DNA of 58,933 nucleotides from Leptolyngbyaceae cyanobacterium RM1_1_2. GTDB taxonomy: Bacteria; Cyanobacteriota; Cyanobacteriia; Phormidesmidales; Phormidesmidaceae. The position numbers were made by a program, and so were the translations under genes. This document shows positions 1-8,170 of this stretch, piece after piece (position 1 is the stretch's first letter; the number at the start of each line of letters is the position of its first letter). The DNA is taken from positions 1 to 58,933 of the forward strand of contig JAAUQI010000031.1 in the NCBI GenBank assembly GCA_012032345.1. Direction: 5' to 3'. A model generated the notes under the pieces. That model had not been told where the DNA came from. It ran no database searches and saw only the letters and a program-made list of their open reading frames with translations.

Positions 1-40
1 ATGCCGTTGACCACCTCTTTGAACTTATCGCCTCATCGGG

Positions 41-985
41 GTGCTCACCGCCTACTCTTTTGCCGGGATATTCTTGGGTTCCTGGAGGCTTTCTCATTTA
101 GCCTTTCTTGTTGCTGTGACTAATTACAATTTTTCTAAAGCAGACGAAGATGCCCTTGGAATAGAAGGTATAGATCTTATTCCGTTTGACATTCCATCAG
201 GTAGCTATCAGGTAGTCTACGAGTATCGTTTCTTAGAGCGCGAGGAATGGGGAAACTATGAAGGCATTAGAGAATCACCAAACGTAGACCTAGCACTCGA
301 TGATCCTGAAAATCCAAGTCCAGATGACTACTACGAATTCTATCCAGCACTTTGCCGCTTTACTTTTATCCCAGCGATAGACCCCGGCCCACCCCAAATC
401 CTCAAGGACATTTACAACACGTGGAGTCTCAAGAGCTAATCTGGTAGTCTTGCAGACCGAGTGCAGTACTGGCATAGAAACTCTGAGAAACGAAGGGCCA
501 GACCTGATTGCTGACTTTAATGCCGCAGTCGATAAATTTGCCCTAGTCGATAGCCTGAAGTACAGCCAGCTTCTGTTTGATGACATTCAGGGAGGTGCAA
601 TCAACGGTGTGCCGCTGAATCTCCCTGACTTTCTGGGGTTTGGTAGAGGCATCAACTCTGGTACCCGCATTCGCCAAAGAACCTCAGGAGAGGTTCTAGC
701 CTGTGTTGACGGCCCCCTGTCAGCAGTCGTCAATCGTTCTTCTTTGTTTAACGAAGTTGGCGGTATGCAGTTGCCTTCGCCAGTTTGATAGCTTCATAAT
801 TTAAGTGCAGCGCTAGCAGAATCTAGCGAAACCCTTGCTAGTGCTGAGTTTCTCTTTGTCTAATTCAACCTATGTTGACCTTTGTGCCAACTCAGAAAAA
901 GATAGAGCCAAAGCTGCTGAGATTTGCTCCCTGGGAGGACCATCTGAGCAGGCGGCAGCTTGCCAAGGTTGAGAGGGGCATCAGG
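41..985 (+). pseudogene. Decayed or frameshifted hypothetical coding region
   Basis: Three open segments in different frames run one after another: 41-439, about 400-788 and about 862-985. The second stays open upstream of its nominal TTG start, so it probably continues the first after a frame change. The third translates to a Cys/Ala-rich tail (LCANSEKDRAKAAEICS). The composition is protein-like, but I recognise no family. It lies directly upstream of a transposase remnant, which fits a decaying locus. It could instead be two or three short unrelated genes, or an intact gene with sequencing indels. Confidence 0.35.
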
Positions 986-1061
986 CCAGAAGAGCTAGCC
1001 CCAGAGATTTTGGTGAGGTTTAGCAAGCCGTTCAAGGGTTAAGCTTTCGTCTGGCGGCAGA

Positions 1062-1190
1062 GCTGCGTTGAGGTACCTAGCCGGAGACTTGGTACCAGAA
1101 CAAGCCAAAGATTATGAAGTGCTGCCGCAAACCAGTGAGGCATTCGTCTACCTGGCGATGAGCCGCATTATGGTGCGGCGCTTGGCTTAG
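1062..1190 (+). pseudogene. IS5-type transposase C-terminal remnant
   Basis: Only the last 40 or so codons of a DDE transposase survive. The sequence KDYEVLPQTSEAFVYLAMSR followed by IMVRRLA closely matches the C-terminal tail typical of IS5/DDE_Tnp_1 transposases in cyanobacteria. The catalytic DDE core and start codon are absent. The segment between about 985 and 1060 changes frame repeatedly, so the element is dead. It ends one base before the candidate gvpA promoter, so an old insertion sequence may have shaped the gas-vesicle upstream region. Confidence 0.6.
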
Positions 1191-1219
1191 TTGAACAATT
1201 CCCTGTGAATTCTTAAATA
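1191..1219 (+). promoter_or_regulatory. Candidate sigma70-type promoter of the gvp operon
   Basis: TTGAAC (1191-1196), a 17-nt spacer and TAAATA (1214-1219) form a plausible -35/-10 pair about 220 nt upstream of gvpA. A long leader is usual for cyanobacterial gvpA. The call rests on sequence match only, and other weak promoters could exist nearer the gene. Confidence 0.4.
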
Positions 1220-1354
1220 TTTTCCAAACTATGCAGCACATCGAATGCTGCGGTACTCAAAATACGGCTACTTTTGCAATTCTTAAATTCAAGCTGGGTA
1301 GACTGTTACTGTGCACACACCTGACAATGCTTTGCAGTTCGACCTGTCTTAAAT
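1211..1354 (+). repeat. Three TCTTAAAT repeats in the gvpA leader
   Basis: The octamer TCTTAAAT occurs at 1211-1218, 1281-1288 and 1347-1354, with 70- and 66-nt spacing. The third copy sits in a near-palindrome (CCTG-TCTTAAAT-CAGG). Regular recurrence in a noncoding leader suggests a binding site for a regulator of gas-vesicle expression, but chance in AT-rich DNA is possible. Confidence 0.35.
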
Positions 1355-1440
1355 CAGGTAGCTTCAGAGCTAATGCTAGGGATCGATCCCAACAGCTAAC
1401 AACTCACAATAATCTCAACTCTCTACAAGGTTCAAAAACT

Positions 1441-1659
1441 ATGGCTGTTGAAAAAGTAAACTCTTCCTCTAGCTTGGCGGAAGTCGTCGATCGCATTCTT
1501 GATAAAGGTATCGTTGTAGATGCTTGGGTACGGGTTTCCCTAGTGGGCATCGAACTGCTTGCAATTGAAGCTCGTATCGTAATTGCTTCTGTAGACACCT
1601 ACCTCAAATATGCTGAGGCTGTAGGTCTGACTGCCCAAGCCGCTGTCCCTGCCGTTTAG
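1441..1659 (+). CDS. gvpA: GvpA, major gas vesicle shell protein
   Basis: 72 aa, the usual length for GvpA. The sequence has the hallmark core: [19 protein letters not shown], then [21 protein letters not shown] and a C-terminal [10 protein letters not shown]. GvpA polymerises into the amphipathic beta ribs forming the gas-filled shell that gives the cell buoyancy. The ATG at 1441 is chosen because the conserved N-terminus [15 protein letters not shown] begins there; the longer reading frame upstream is leader. It is the first gene of the gvp operon and is followed by a stem-loop that could make gvpA mRNA more abundant than the downstream genes. Only one gvpA copy is present, whereas many cyanobacteria carry tandem copies. 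Confidence 0.97.
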   Translation: MAVEKVNSSSSLAEVVDRILDKGIVVDAWVRVSLVGIELLAIEARIVIASVDTYLKYAEAVGLTAQAAVPAV

Positions 1660-1721
1660 TGCTTCTCCAGGTTTGATCAAACATCTCCTGCTGTAGCTAT
1701 TCTATTTGGCCTATTTGGATT

Positions 1722-1755
1722 GTGAAAGGACTTTTTCGTGAGAAAAGCCTTTCAC
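1722..1755 (+). terminator. Stem-loop between gvpA and gvpC (attenuator or mRNA stabiliser)
   Basis: GTGAAAGG pairs with CCTTTCAC, and a second stem CTTTT/AAAAG lies inside. It sits 62 nt after the gvpA stop. The position fits partial termination or 3' protection, which would give more GvpA than accessory Gvp proteins. There is no downstream U-tract, so strong intrinsic termination is unlikely. Confidence 0.5.
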
Positions 1756-1839
1756 AACTTCCTCCTCTCACCAATAATTTAAGACTGCTATAGACAATAG
1801 AGCCAAATAGAGAATTTGAGGTGCTTTGACTAGCGGGTG

Positions 1840-2712
1840 ATGTCCGTTTTTAACGATTTCGTAATTAAGGGGTTCAATCAGGAGATTGATTCTATGGCCG
1901 CACTTCAAGATCAGTGGGCAGCACAAAAAAAACAGCGTCAGCAAACCAGATTAATCCGACAGCAGCAGGTGCAAGAGACGCTATCTGCTTGGCAACAGCA
2001 GCGGCAATCTGCAGCAGTTCAGCTTCAGCACTATCGGCAGCAAAATTGGCAAGCGCAGCAGGCGACCACTCAAGATTGGCTCATTGAGATCCAGCAGCAG
2101 CGACAAGTCTCAGGCCCAAAAATTCAGCAGCGACTCGCTGAGTATGGGCGGGTGCGATCGCAAAATAGCCAGGTTCTTAGATCAAATCTATCGGCTTTAG
2201 TCGGCGACCTGCAGGTTGATGTCGGCATGGCTCTCTGTGCGATCGCCCAGAAGCGTCAAGAACAGGCACTCGCTCTCAGGCAAAGGCTAGCTGCGGATCG
2301 GCAAAAGCCAATTGCTGCCATACAAACTTTGTTTTCAGCCTTGGCTATTTCTAGAAACGAGCGAGTCGCTTACCGCCAAGCCTTGACTCATCAGGTCTGG
2401 GGAACAGCTCCAGCGCTAAGCTCTACCGCGTTAGATCGTGACAGCTATGCTGTGCCTCAGGCCCGCGTTAGCTCCCCTTTAAGAGCTGCGGCAGCGACAA
2501 CACCTTTAGATCTCTCAGCAATATCCTCAAAAGCAGTTGAAGAAGCCGTTTATCAGTATCTTCAAACTCAAAATCAGGCTCGTCTTGGCGAAATTGAGAG
2601 TGCCCTAAAAATTAATCGTCTTCAAACTGTCGATGCTCTGCGATCGCTGATGCAAAAGCAGCTTATAGTTCGGCGCGATCGCAGTTACCAGCTAGCTGAG
2701 GTTATTCTGTGA
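1840..2712 (+). CDS. gvpC: GvpC-like gas vesicle outer-surface protein with C-terminal winged-helix-like domain
   Basis: About 290 aa. The N-terminal 200 residues are Gln/Arg/Ala-rich and predicted helical, with loosely repeated [25 protein letters not shown] and [11 protein letters not shown] segments. This resembles the helical repeats with which GvpC ties together GvpA ribs. Position between gvpA and gvpN matches the cyanobacterial gvpA-C-N order. Residues about 232-290 are different: [14 protein letters not shown], then [14 protein letters not shown], a winged-helix-like fold homologous to the C-terminus of the neighbouring GvpN. That tail is not part of classical GvpC. ATG 1840 is preferred over GTG 1837. 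Repeats are divergent, so the GvpC name rests on composition and synteny. Confidence 0.75.
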   Translation: MSVFNDFVIKGFNQEIDSMAALQDQWAAQKKQRQQTRLIRQQQVQETLSAWQQQRQSAAVQLQHYRQQNWQAQQATTQDWLIEIQQQRQVSGPKIQQRLAEYGRVRSQNSQVLRSNLSALVGDLQVDVGMALCAIAQKRQEQALALRQRLAADRQKPIAAIQTLFSALAISRNERVAYRQALTHQVWGTAPALSSTALDRDSYAVPQARVSSPLRAAAATTPLDLSAISSKAVEEAVYQYLQTQNQARLGEIESALKINRLQTVDALRSLMQKQLIVRRDRSYQLAEVIL

Positions 2713-3908
2713 CTACCGTTTTTCAAGCCCGCCCTCATAACTTTGTCTCTACCCCTGCAGTTGAGCGACTATCATCACGCGCCCTGCGCTACCTGCAATC
2801 AGGCTATTCGGTTCATTTGCGTGGCCCCGCTGGAACGGGCAAAACCACTCTGGGTTTACATCTAGCCGACTTGCTGAGTCGCCCAATCATGGTGCTTTTT
2901 GGAGACGATGAGTTTACAACGGCTGACCTGATTGGCAATCAGCTAGGCTATACCCGAAAAAAAGTTGTGGATAACTTTATTCACAGCGTTGTTAAAGTCG
3001 AAGACGAGCTGAGACATAACTGGGTAGATTCTCGCCTGACGCTGGCCTGCCGTGAAGGATTTACTCTGGTTTATGACGAGTTTAACCGTTCTCGCCCAGA
3101 GGTCAACAATGTACTGCTCTCCGCTCTAGAAGAAAAGCTTTTGGTTTTACCTCCTAGTAATAGCCGACCCGAATACATTCGAGTGCATCCTCAGTTTCGG
3201 GCTATTTTTACTTCTAACCCTGAAGAATACTGCGGCGTTCATGGTACTCAAGACGCGCTATTAGATCGGCTAGTGACTATCAATATGCCGGAGCCAGATG
3301 AACTGACTCAACAGCAAATTGTTGTTAGAAAAACTGGAATTGATGCTGACTCAGCGCTTCTCCTCATTCATATTGTTAAAAACTTTCAGTCAGCAATGGC
3401 TAAAGACAGCATTTCAAGCCTACGTCCCTGCTTAATTATTAGCACTGTCTGTCAAGAACACAACATTGACATGCTGCCCGAAAATTCAGAATTTCGGGAA
3501 ATCTGTGGCGATGTCTTACTAGCTCGCTCTGAGCAGTCTTTGACAGAGGCCACAAGAGAGCTTTGCGCTATCTTTAATCAGTTAATTACAGATCCCGGCC
3601 TAAAGCAATCTTTAACTGAGCTACCCACACAGAGTCTGCATCTCGTTACCACAGAAACAACATCCGAAATCTCACCGATCGCTGAAGCTGTTTCGCCGGA
3701 GCTGTTGGCTACCCACGAGCAGGCTGTTTACCAACACCTGCAAAAGGTCGGCTCAGCTCGACTAGCTGAGCTTGAGCTAACGCTAGGTTTGAGTCGCTTT
3801 CAGGTCGTTAATGCCCTGAAGACTCTGATCGAGAAAGGTCTATTGCACAAGCAAAACTCAGGCGCTCCTTCGGTTTATAAAGTTCGTACCGCACAGAGGC
3901 AGACATAA
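2709..3908 (+). CDS. gvpN: GvpN, gas vesicle AAA+ ATPase with extra C-terminal winged-helix-like domain
   Basis: 399 aa. MoxR-type AAA+ features: Walker [11 protein letters not shown] (about residues 39-48), Walker [10 protein letters not shown] (about 122-130), sensor region IFTSNPEEY and arginine-containing LLDRLV. GvpN is needed for vesicle growth, probably acting on GvpC or shell assembly. Residues from about 335 ([28 protein letters not shown]) form an additional domain homologous to the GvpC tail. The family core ends near residue 300, so this is an extension. GTG start at 2709 overlaps the gvpC stop by 4 nt (GTGA), suggesting translational coupling. Confidence 0.95.
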   Translation: MTTVFQARPHNFVSTPAVERLSSRALRYLQSGYSVHLRGPAGTGKTTLGLHLADLLSRPIMVLFGDDEFTTADLIGNQLGYTRKKVVDNFIHSVVKVEDELRHNWVDSRLTLACREGFTLVYDEFNRSRPEVNNVLLSALEEKLLVLPPSNSRPEYIRVHPQFRAIFTSNPEEYCGVHGTQDALLDRLVTINMPEPDELTQQQIVVRKTGIDADSALLLIHIVKNFQSAMAKDSISSLRPCLIISTVCQEHNIDMLPENSEFREICGDVLLARSEQSLTEATRELCAIFNQLITDPGLKQSLTELPTQSLHLVTTETTSEISPIAEAVSPELLATHEQAVYQHLQKVGSARLAELELTLGLSRFQVVNALKTLIEKGLLHKQNSGAPSVYKVRTAQRQT

Positions 3909-4279
3909 TGCTACCTGGGACTTCCTCCCGCCCCGCATCCGGCCAATCAATTACAACCGCGACTCAAGGCTCCAGCCTAGTAGATGTCTTAGAACGGGTG
4001 CTGGACAAGGGCATCGTGATTGCAGGTGATATTTCTGTATCTGTCGGCTCAACTGAGCTGCTCAGCATTCGAATTCGGCTACTGATCTCCTCAGTAGATA
4101 AAGCCAGAGAAATTGGCATTAACTGGTGGGAAAGCGATCCACATTTAGGCAGCCAATCGCGCCAGCTCATAGAAACCAATCAGCAGCTTCAGTCTCGGCT
4201 TGAAAGCCTGGAATCAGAGTTAAAGGCTCTACGAGCAGCTCAGTCTGTTCCAGCAGTGCCCCCCGCCCACGAAACCTAA
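3908..4279 (+). CDS. gvpJ: GvpJ, minor GvpA-family gas vesicle protein
   Basis: 123 aa. The central region SLVDVLERVLDKGIVIAGD and ELLSIRIRLLISSVDKA is the GvpA/J/M signature, flanked by a Ser/Thr-rich N-terminus and a coiled-coil-like C-terminal extension (QLQSRLESLESELKAL). The extension separates it from structural GvpA and fits GvpJ, a minor essential component thought to act in nucleation of the shell. The ATG overlaps the gvpN stop by one base (TAATG). GvpM or GvpS are alternatives from the same family, but length and gene order favour GvpJ. Confidence 0.88.
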   Translation: MLPGTSSRPASGQSITTATQGSSLVDVLERVLDKGIVIAGDISVSVGSTELLSIRIRLLISSVDKAREIGINWWESDPHLGSQSRQLIETNQQLQSRLESLESELKALRAAQSVPAVPPAHET

Positions 4280-4291
4280 AGAAAACCGCGT

Positions 4292-4747
4292 ATGTCTATG
4301 TCGCTTCAGCCTAATCAAACTGTACCTACTCAAACCCCTTCAAAGGCAGGACTGGCACCGCTGTTGTTGACTCTGATCGAGCTGATTCGCCAGCTAATGG
4401 AAGCTCAAATCATCCGTCGGATGGAGGCCGATCAGCTAGCAGAAACTGAACTGGATCGTGCGGCTGAGAGCCTACGTCAGCTAGAAATTCAGGTTATTCG
4501 GCTATGTGAAGTTTTTGAGATTGATCCGGCTGATCTCAACCTGGATTTGGGCGAAATCGGTACGCTTCTGCCTCAGGCAGGTAGCTACTACCCCGGTGAA
4601 CGGTCGCAAAGCCCAACCATCCTTGAACTTCTGGATCGACTCTTGAACACAGGGGTCGTGGTACAAGGCGAAGTCGATTTGGGTTTGGCTCAGATTAACC
4701 TGATTCAAGCGAAACTGCAGCTTGTCCTGACATCAAAATCAAACTAA
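4292..4747 (+). CDS. gvpK: GvpK, gas vesicle protein K
   Basis: 151 aa, matching GvpK. Recognisable blocks are LAPLLLTLIELIRQLMEAQ, MEADQLAETELDRAAESL and TILELLDRLLNTGVVVQGE. GvpK is an essential accessory protein of vesicle assembly whose precise role is unclear. It follows gvpJ by 12 nt and precedes gvpF by 15 nt in the same operon. The LLDRLLNTGVVV block resembles the GvpA helix-strand motif. Confidence 0.93.
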   Translation: MSMSLQPNQTVPTQTPSKAGLAPLLLTLIELIRQLMEAQIIRRMEADQLAETELDRAAESLRQLEIQVIRLCEVFEIDPADLNLDLGEIGTLLPQAGSYYPGERSQSPTILELLDRLLNTGVVVQGEVDLGLAQINLIQAKLQLVLTSKSN

Positions 4748-4762
4748 CTCAGGTACTTAACG

Positions 4763-5503
4763 ATGGGTGAACGACTTTATTTATATGGCCTCTTTCCTGC
4801 GCCTGGCCCCCAGCATTTATCTTTAACCGGACTGGATAACCAGCCTATTGACAGCTATACGATTGGAGAATTTACGTTTTTATTTTCGATCGCCAAGCAA
4901 GAGCGTTACCTGGCTAGCCGTCGCAATTTGTTAGGTCATGAGCGCGTGCTAGAAGCAGCTATGCAAGCAGGTTTTCAAACTCTACTGCCGCTACAGTTTG
5001 GCCTTATTACCGAAGCGTGGGAACCTGTCCGCCAAGACCTGTTAGTGCCTAATCGCGATCGCCTTAACCAGCTATTTAAAAAATTACAGGGTCACCGTGA
5101 GGTCAGCGTCAAAGTGCTTTGGGAGCCAGATCGAGAGCTAGAAGCGCTAATGATAGAAAATAGAGCTTTGCAGGCCGAGCGCGATCGCCTGCAGGGAAAA
5201 CAGCTCAGCATGGAAGAAATAATCGGCATTGGACAGGCGGTTGAGCAGGCGATGGCAGAGCGCAAGCTGTCTATTGTTCAGGTATTTCAAGCAGTCTTAA
5301 ACCCCTTGTCCGTAGAGAGAGTTGAAAATGATCCAATGACGAGCGCCATGATTTACAATGCTGCCTACTTAATTCCTTGGGATCAAGAAATCGCTTTTGG
5401 TCAGGCGGTTGAAGCCTTGGACGCTCGTTTTGAGGAGCGCCTGCGGATTCGCTACAACAGCTTTACTGCACCCTATAATTTTTCTCAACTCACCCCCCTG
5501 TAA
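4763..5503 (+). CDS. gvpF: GvpF/GvpL family gas vesicle protein
   Basis: 246 aa. The GvpF/GvpL family signature is seen in LYLYGLFPAP, LLGHERVLEAAMQ, TLLPLQFGLI and the C-terminal RIRYNSFTAPYNFSQL. Family members bind GvpA and are thought to chaperone it or form the initial assembly complex. This is the only F/L paralog in the window. GvpF and GvpL cannot be told apart with certainty here; gvpF is chosen because it lies between K and G as in filamentous cyanobacteria. Confidence 0.93.
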   Translation: MGERLYLYGLFPAPGPQHLSLTGLDNQPIDSYTIGEFTFLFSIAKQERYLASRRNLLGHERVLEAAMQAGFQTLLPLQFGLITEAWEPVRQDLLVPNRDRLNQLFKKLQGHREVSVKVLWEPDRELEALMIENRALQAERDRLQGKQLSMEEIIGIGQAVEQAMAERKLSIVQVFQAVLNPLSVERVENDPMTSAMIYNAAYLIPWDQEIAFGQAVEALDARFEERLRIRYNSFTAPYNFSQLTPL

Positions 5504-5507
5504 AACT

Positions 5508-5747
5508 ATGATTTTTGAACTGCTGCTGGCCCCGGTTGCGGCTCCCTTTACTGGTGTAACCTGGATTGCTAAAAAGCTCTTAGAGCAGGCTGAAGCTGAA
5601 CTGGATAATACTGAAAACCTGCAAAAGCGGCTGCTGGCGCTACAGCTTTCTTTTGATATGGGAGAAATTTTAGAGACGGACTTTGAAGATCGAGAAGAAG
5701 AACTTCTCGTAGCGATTCAGGCTGTACAAGATGCCGAGGAAAACTAA
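5508..5747 (+). CDS. gvpG: GvpG, gas vesicle protein G
   Basis: 79 aa. The start MIFELLLAPVAAPFTGVTWI and the acidic helical C-terminus (LETDFEDREEELLVAIQ) are typical GvpG. ATG 5508 lies 4 nt after the gvpF stop; a longer upstream reading frame overlapping gvpF is rejected. GvpG acts with GvpF/L in early assembly. It appears to be the last gvp gene: no gvpV or gvpW follows, and the next gene is a membrane glycosyltransferase-like protein. Confidence 0.93.
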   Translation: MIFELLLAPVAAPFTGVTWIAKKLLEQAEAELDNTENLQKRLLALQLSFDMGEILETDFEDREEELLVAIQAVQDAEEN

Positions 5748-5803
5748 ATAGCTGGCCTTAATCAGGATAAAATCAATCAGTTCCTCTAAACAGAGCAGTT
5801 GGC

Positions 5804-7039
5804 TTGGTGAAGGCTTGCTATGGAAAAATTTCAGCGATCGCAGCTACGATATTTTCTAGAAACTACTCGCTCTATTTCTTACCGCTTATTTTTTCGATTG
5901 CGTTAGCCTTTGAAACCTATCAGTTTGATTTTAGAACTTCGTATGTTGCCGGCAAGTCAGTTTTATATCACCTGGATCCTTACATCAATCACGTTTCTAG
6001 CTTTCCAGAGTTTTACAGCCCAGTCAATGCTGAAGATCAGCCCAACTCAGGGCTAAGGTATCCGCCGCTTGCTGCACTCTTATACGCGCCTTTGGCTCTG
6101 TTTGATTATGGAACCGCAAAAATTATTTTTACAGCCATTATTCTGATATGTTTAGGTCTTATCTGCTTTGAGCTGATCAGGTATGGCGATTTCTCACTTA
6201 AGGGCGAAGCTGTTTTATTTACGGCCTGTAGCTTCCCGATCATTGCTTCAGTTGAGCGAGGCCAGATTGATCTAGTTGTGCTTTATCTGACACTGCTTAC
6301 TTTCTTTTATCAGAAAAAAGGTAAAAGTCACTGGGCTGCTTTATTTTTAGCTCTGGCCGCTAATATTAAAGTGATTCCGCTGGGCGTTCTAATTTACTAT
6401 GGCTTTCAGCGAGATTTTGCTTTCATTTTAAGGTCTTCAATTTACACAGCTATTTTGTTTTTCCTACCGCTGCCCTACTTTGGCTTTACTGTTTATCGCC
6501 ACTTTCTAACTCGTATTTTTCCTGGCGTCTTTGAGCCAATTACCAGTTCAACTCCAGTTAATCTGCACGGGCAGGGAGTCTTTAAGAATATTGTAGAATC
6601 GGCTGATGGGCCTGATTTAAGACTGGGCCATGATTTTGTTAACGGCTTCATGAATCCGCTGCTTAAAAACTCATCTACAGGCGCTATTGTTTGCGGCCTT
6701 ATTTTGACAGCTCTTTTCTTTATTGCTGCCCGCAAATGTAATCAGAACTATCAGTTCTTTGGCTTTATCAATGTGCTAAATTTATTCAATCCTAAAGCCT
6801 GGATTATGGGTCTGGTGTGGCATTTACCTTTATACTTCTATCTCTACAATCAGGTCAATACGCGGGGTAAGCTGCTAATTTTGTTGCCTTTATTTTTGCC
6901 GCCTTTTTTGAATGCCAGCGCTGTCCTGGCTTATCTAACTTCCATAATCTTCGCGCTAGCAGCGCAGCTCCCAGCTTTGGGCAGGTGGCTATTGCAAACT
7001 CCTAGCCATGATAAAAGCAACCTCCCAACAGCTCGTTAG
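5804..7039 (+). CDS. Glycosyltransferase family 87 / DUF2029-like polytopic membrane protein
   Basis: 411 aa with about nine or ten hydrophobic segments. The first (LYFLPLIFSIALAF) is followed by an extracytoplasmic region with DFRTSYVAG and SGLRYPPLAALLYAPLALFD, typical of GT87/DUF2029 proteins (mannosyltransferase-like GT-C fold). Such enzymes use polyprenyl-phosphate sugars to extend lipid-linked glycans. The substrate cannot be told. The start is uncertain: TTG 5804 gives the longest product. It lies 57 nt after gvpG but is probably unrelated to vesicles; together with the convergent GT2 gene it suggests a small glycan locus. Confidence 0.65.
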   Translation: MVKACYGKISAIAATIFSRNYSLYFLPLIFSIALAFETYQFDFRTSYVAGKSVLYHLDPYINHVSSFPEFYSPVNAEDQPNSGLRYPPLAALLYAPLALFDYGTAKIIFTAIILICLGLICFELIRYGDFSLKGEAVLFTACSFPIIASVERGQIDLVVLYLTLLTFFYQKKGKSHWAALFLALAANIKVIPLGVLIYYGFQRDFAFILRSSIYTAILFFLPLPYFGFTVYRHFLTRIFPGVFEPITSSTPVNLHGQGVFKNIVESADGPDLRLGHDFVNGFMNPLLKNSSTGAIVCGLILTALFFIAARKCNQNYQFFGFINVLNLFNPKAWIMGLVWHLPLYFYLYNQVNTRGKLLILLPLFLPPFLNASAVLAYLTSIIFALAAQLPALGRWLLQTPSHDKSNLPTAR

Positions 7040-7054
7040 AGGTTGGGGCTGTGA

Positions 7055-8079
7055 TTATAACTTTTGACCCGACAGAATTTTGTCGGCGATCGCCTTGGGG
7101 ACATTGTGCTGCTGCAGATAGTCTACTGCCCGCTGCTGCCGAATACGAGTGGGAACAAACTCATGCAGCAAGAGCTTGGTCACTTTGCGCAGATAAAAAA
7201 TCAGGTATTTCCAGCGGGGGATAGTGGGGCGATCGCGGTAAATGCTGTTTACCATGTGCTGCACGTTTTGCGGCGATTTGAGGTTGGTAAGCTGCTGTAA
7301 AACCTGACGTTTTGAGGCCCATGAGGGGCTGAGATAGGCTTGGAGCCACAGCGGCATATGGCGTTTAACATCGGCAATTTGAAAATCTGTGGTTGACTGT
7401 AACTCACGGGTCAGACGAATTTTGTACCCTTTAACCCTGGCCCGACAAATATATTCATAATCGCCGCCATAGTGCCGAAATCGCTTAGCATCGGGCAGGC
7501 CAATATCTCTGACTAGCTGGGCTGGCATAACGACAATATTGCCATTGAGCGTATGCACATCCAGCGTTGCCTGATCTTGAAACTGCTCCAAGCTATTGAT
7601 TAGCTGGCTGTTGAGAACGCCGCCATAGACAACCCAGTCTAGATGCGTTTGCTCCCGGACAATGCCGCCTATAATCGCTTTTTGGGCGTAGTTTTGTTGG
7701 CAAACCTGCTGTAGTTTACGGGCAAAATCATCAGCCAGCGTAATGTCGTCATTGAGCCAGACAATATAGTCACTGGCAAGCTGCTCGACAGCATACTGCA
7801 TTCCTTGGGCGATCGCACCTGTCCACCACAGGTTGCCGTCGCCTGCCAGCAGATGCACCTGGGGAAACTGAGCTTTAATCAGCGCAGGCGTGCCGTCTGT
7901 AGAGCCGTCGTCCACCACAATGATTTGTAAGGGTATGGCTAACGCCTGACTCTGAACCTGAAGCTGCTGCAAAATTGCCAGCGTGTGATGCTGACGATTT
8001 CTGACTGGGATAACAGCCGCGATCGCAGCTCAGACTGTTGCTGCCATACCCGTGAGTGAGATGAATCGTCTACCCGCAT
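7055..8079 (-). pseudogene. Family 2 glycosyltransferase, apparently frameshifted near the N-terminus
   Basis: The GT-A fold of GT2 is clear: IIVVDDGSTDGTPALI, GDGNLWWTGAI, the DXD-like VWLNDDITLA and a YGGDYEYICRA acceptor loop. The intact reading frame opens only at an internal TTG (7972). However, upstream codons in the same frame read AVIPVRNRQHH, the normal GT2 N-terminus, and have no start codon before a stop. Another frame from ATG 8079 reads MRVDDSSHSRVWQQQSELR and would join it if one base were restored near 8020-8030. I infer a one-base deletion, real or from sequencing. The sugar and acceptor are unknown. Confidence 0.7.
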
Positions 8080-8170
8080 TGCTCTGTAGAAACATCGTTG
8101 TGTTTAGATTACCCGATCTGACTTACGAGTTTCGTGTCCTGAGCTAGGTATCGTTGCTGGAAACGCTTGA

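Noticed and set aside
1231-1659. Longer 142-aa reading frame ending at the gvpA stop
   Set aside because: The extra N-terminal 70 residues are leader sequence; the conserved GvpA start is at 1441.
5397-5747. Longer reading frame ending at the gvpG stop
   Set aside because: It overlaps gvpF in another frame; ATG 5508 gives the conserved GvpG start.
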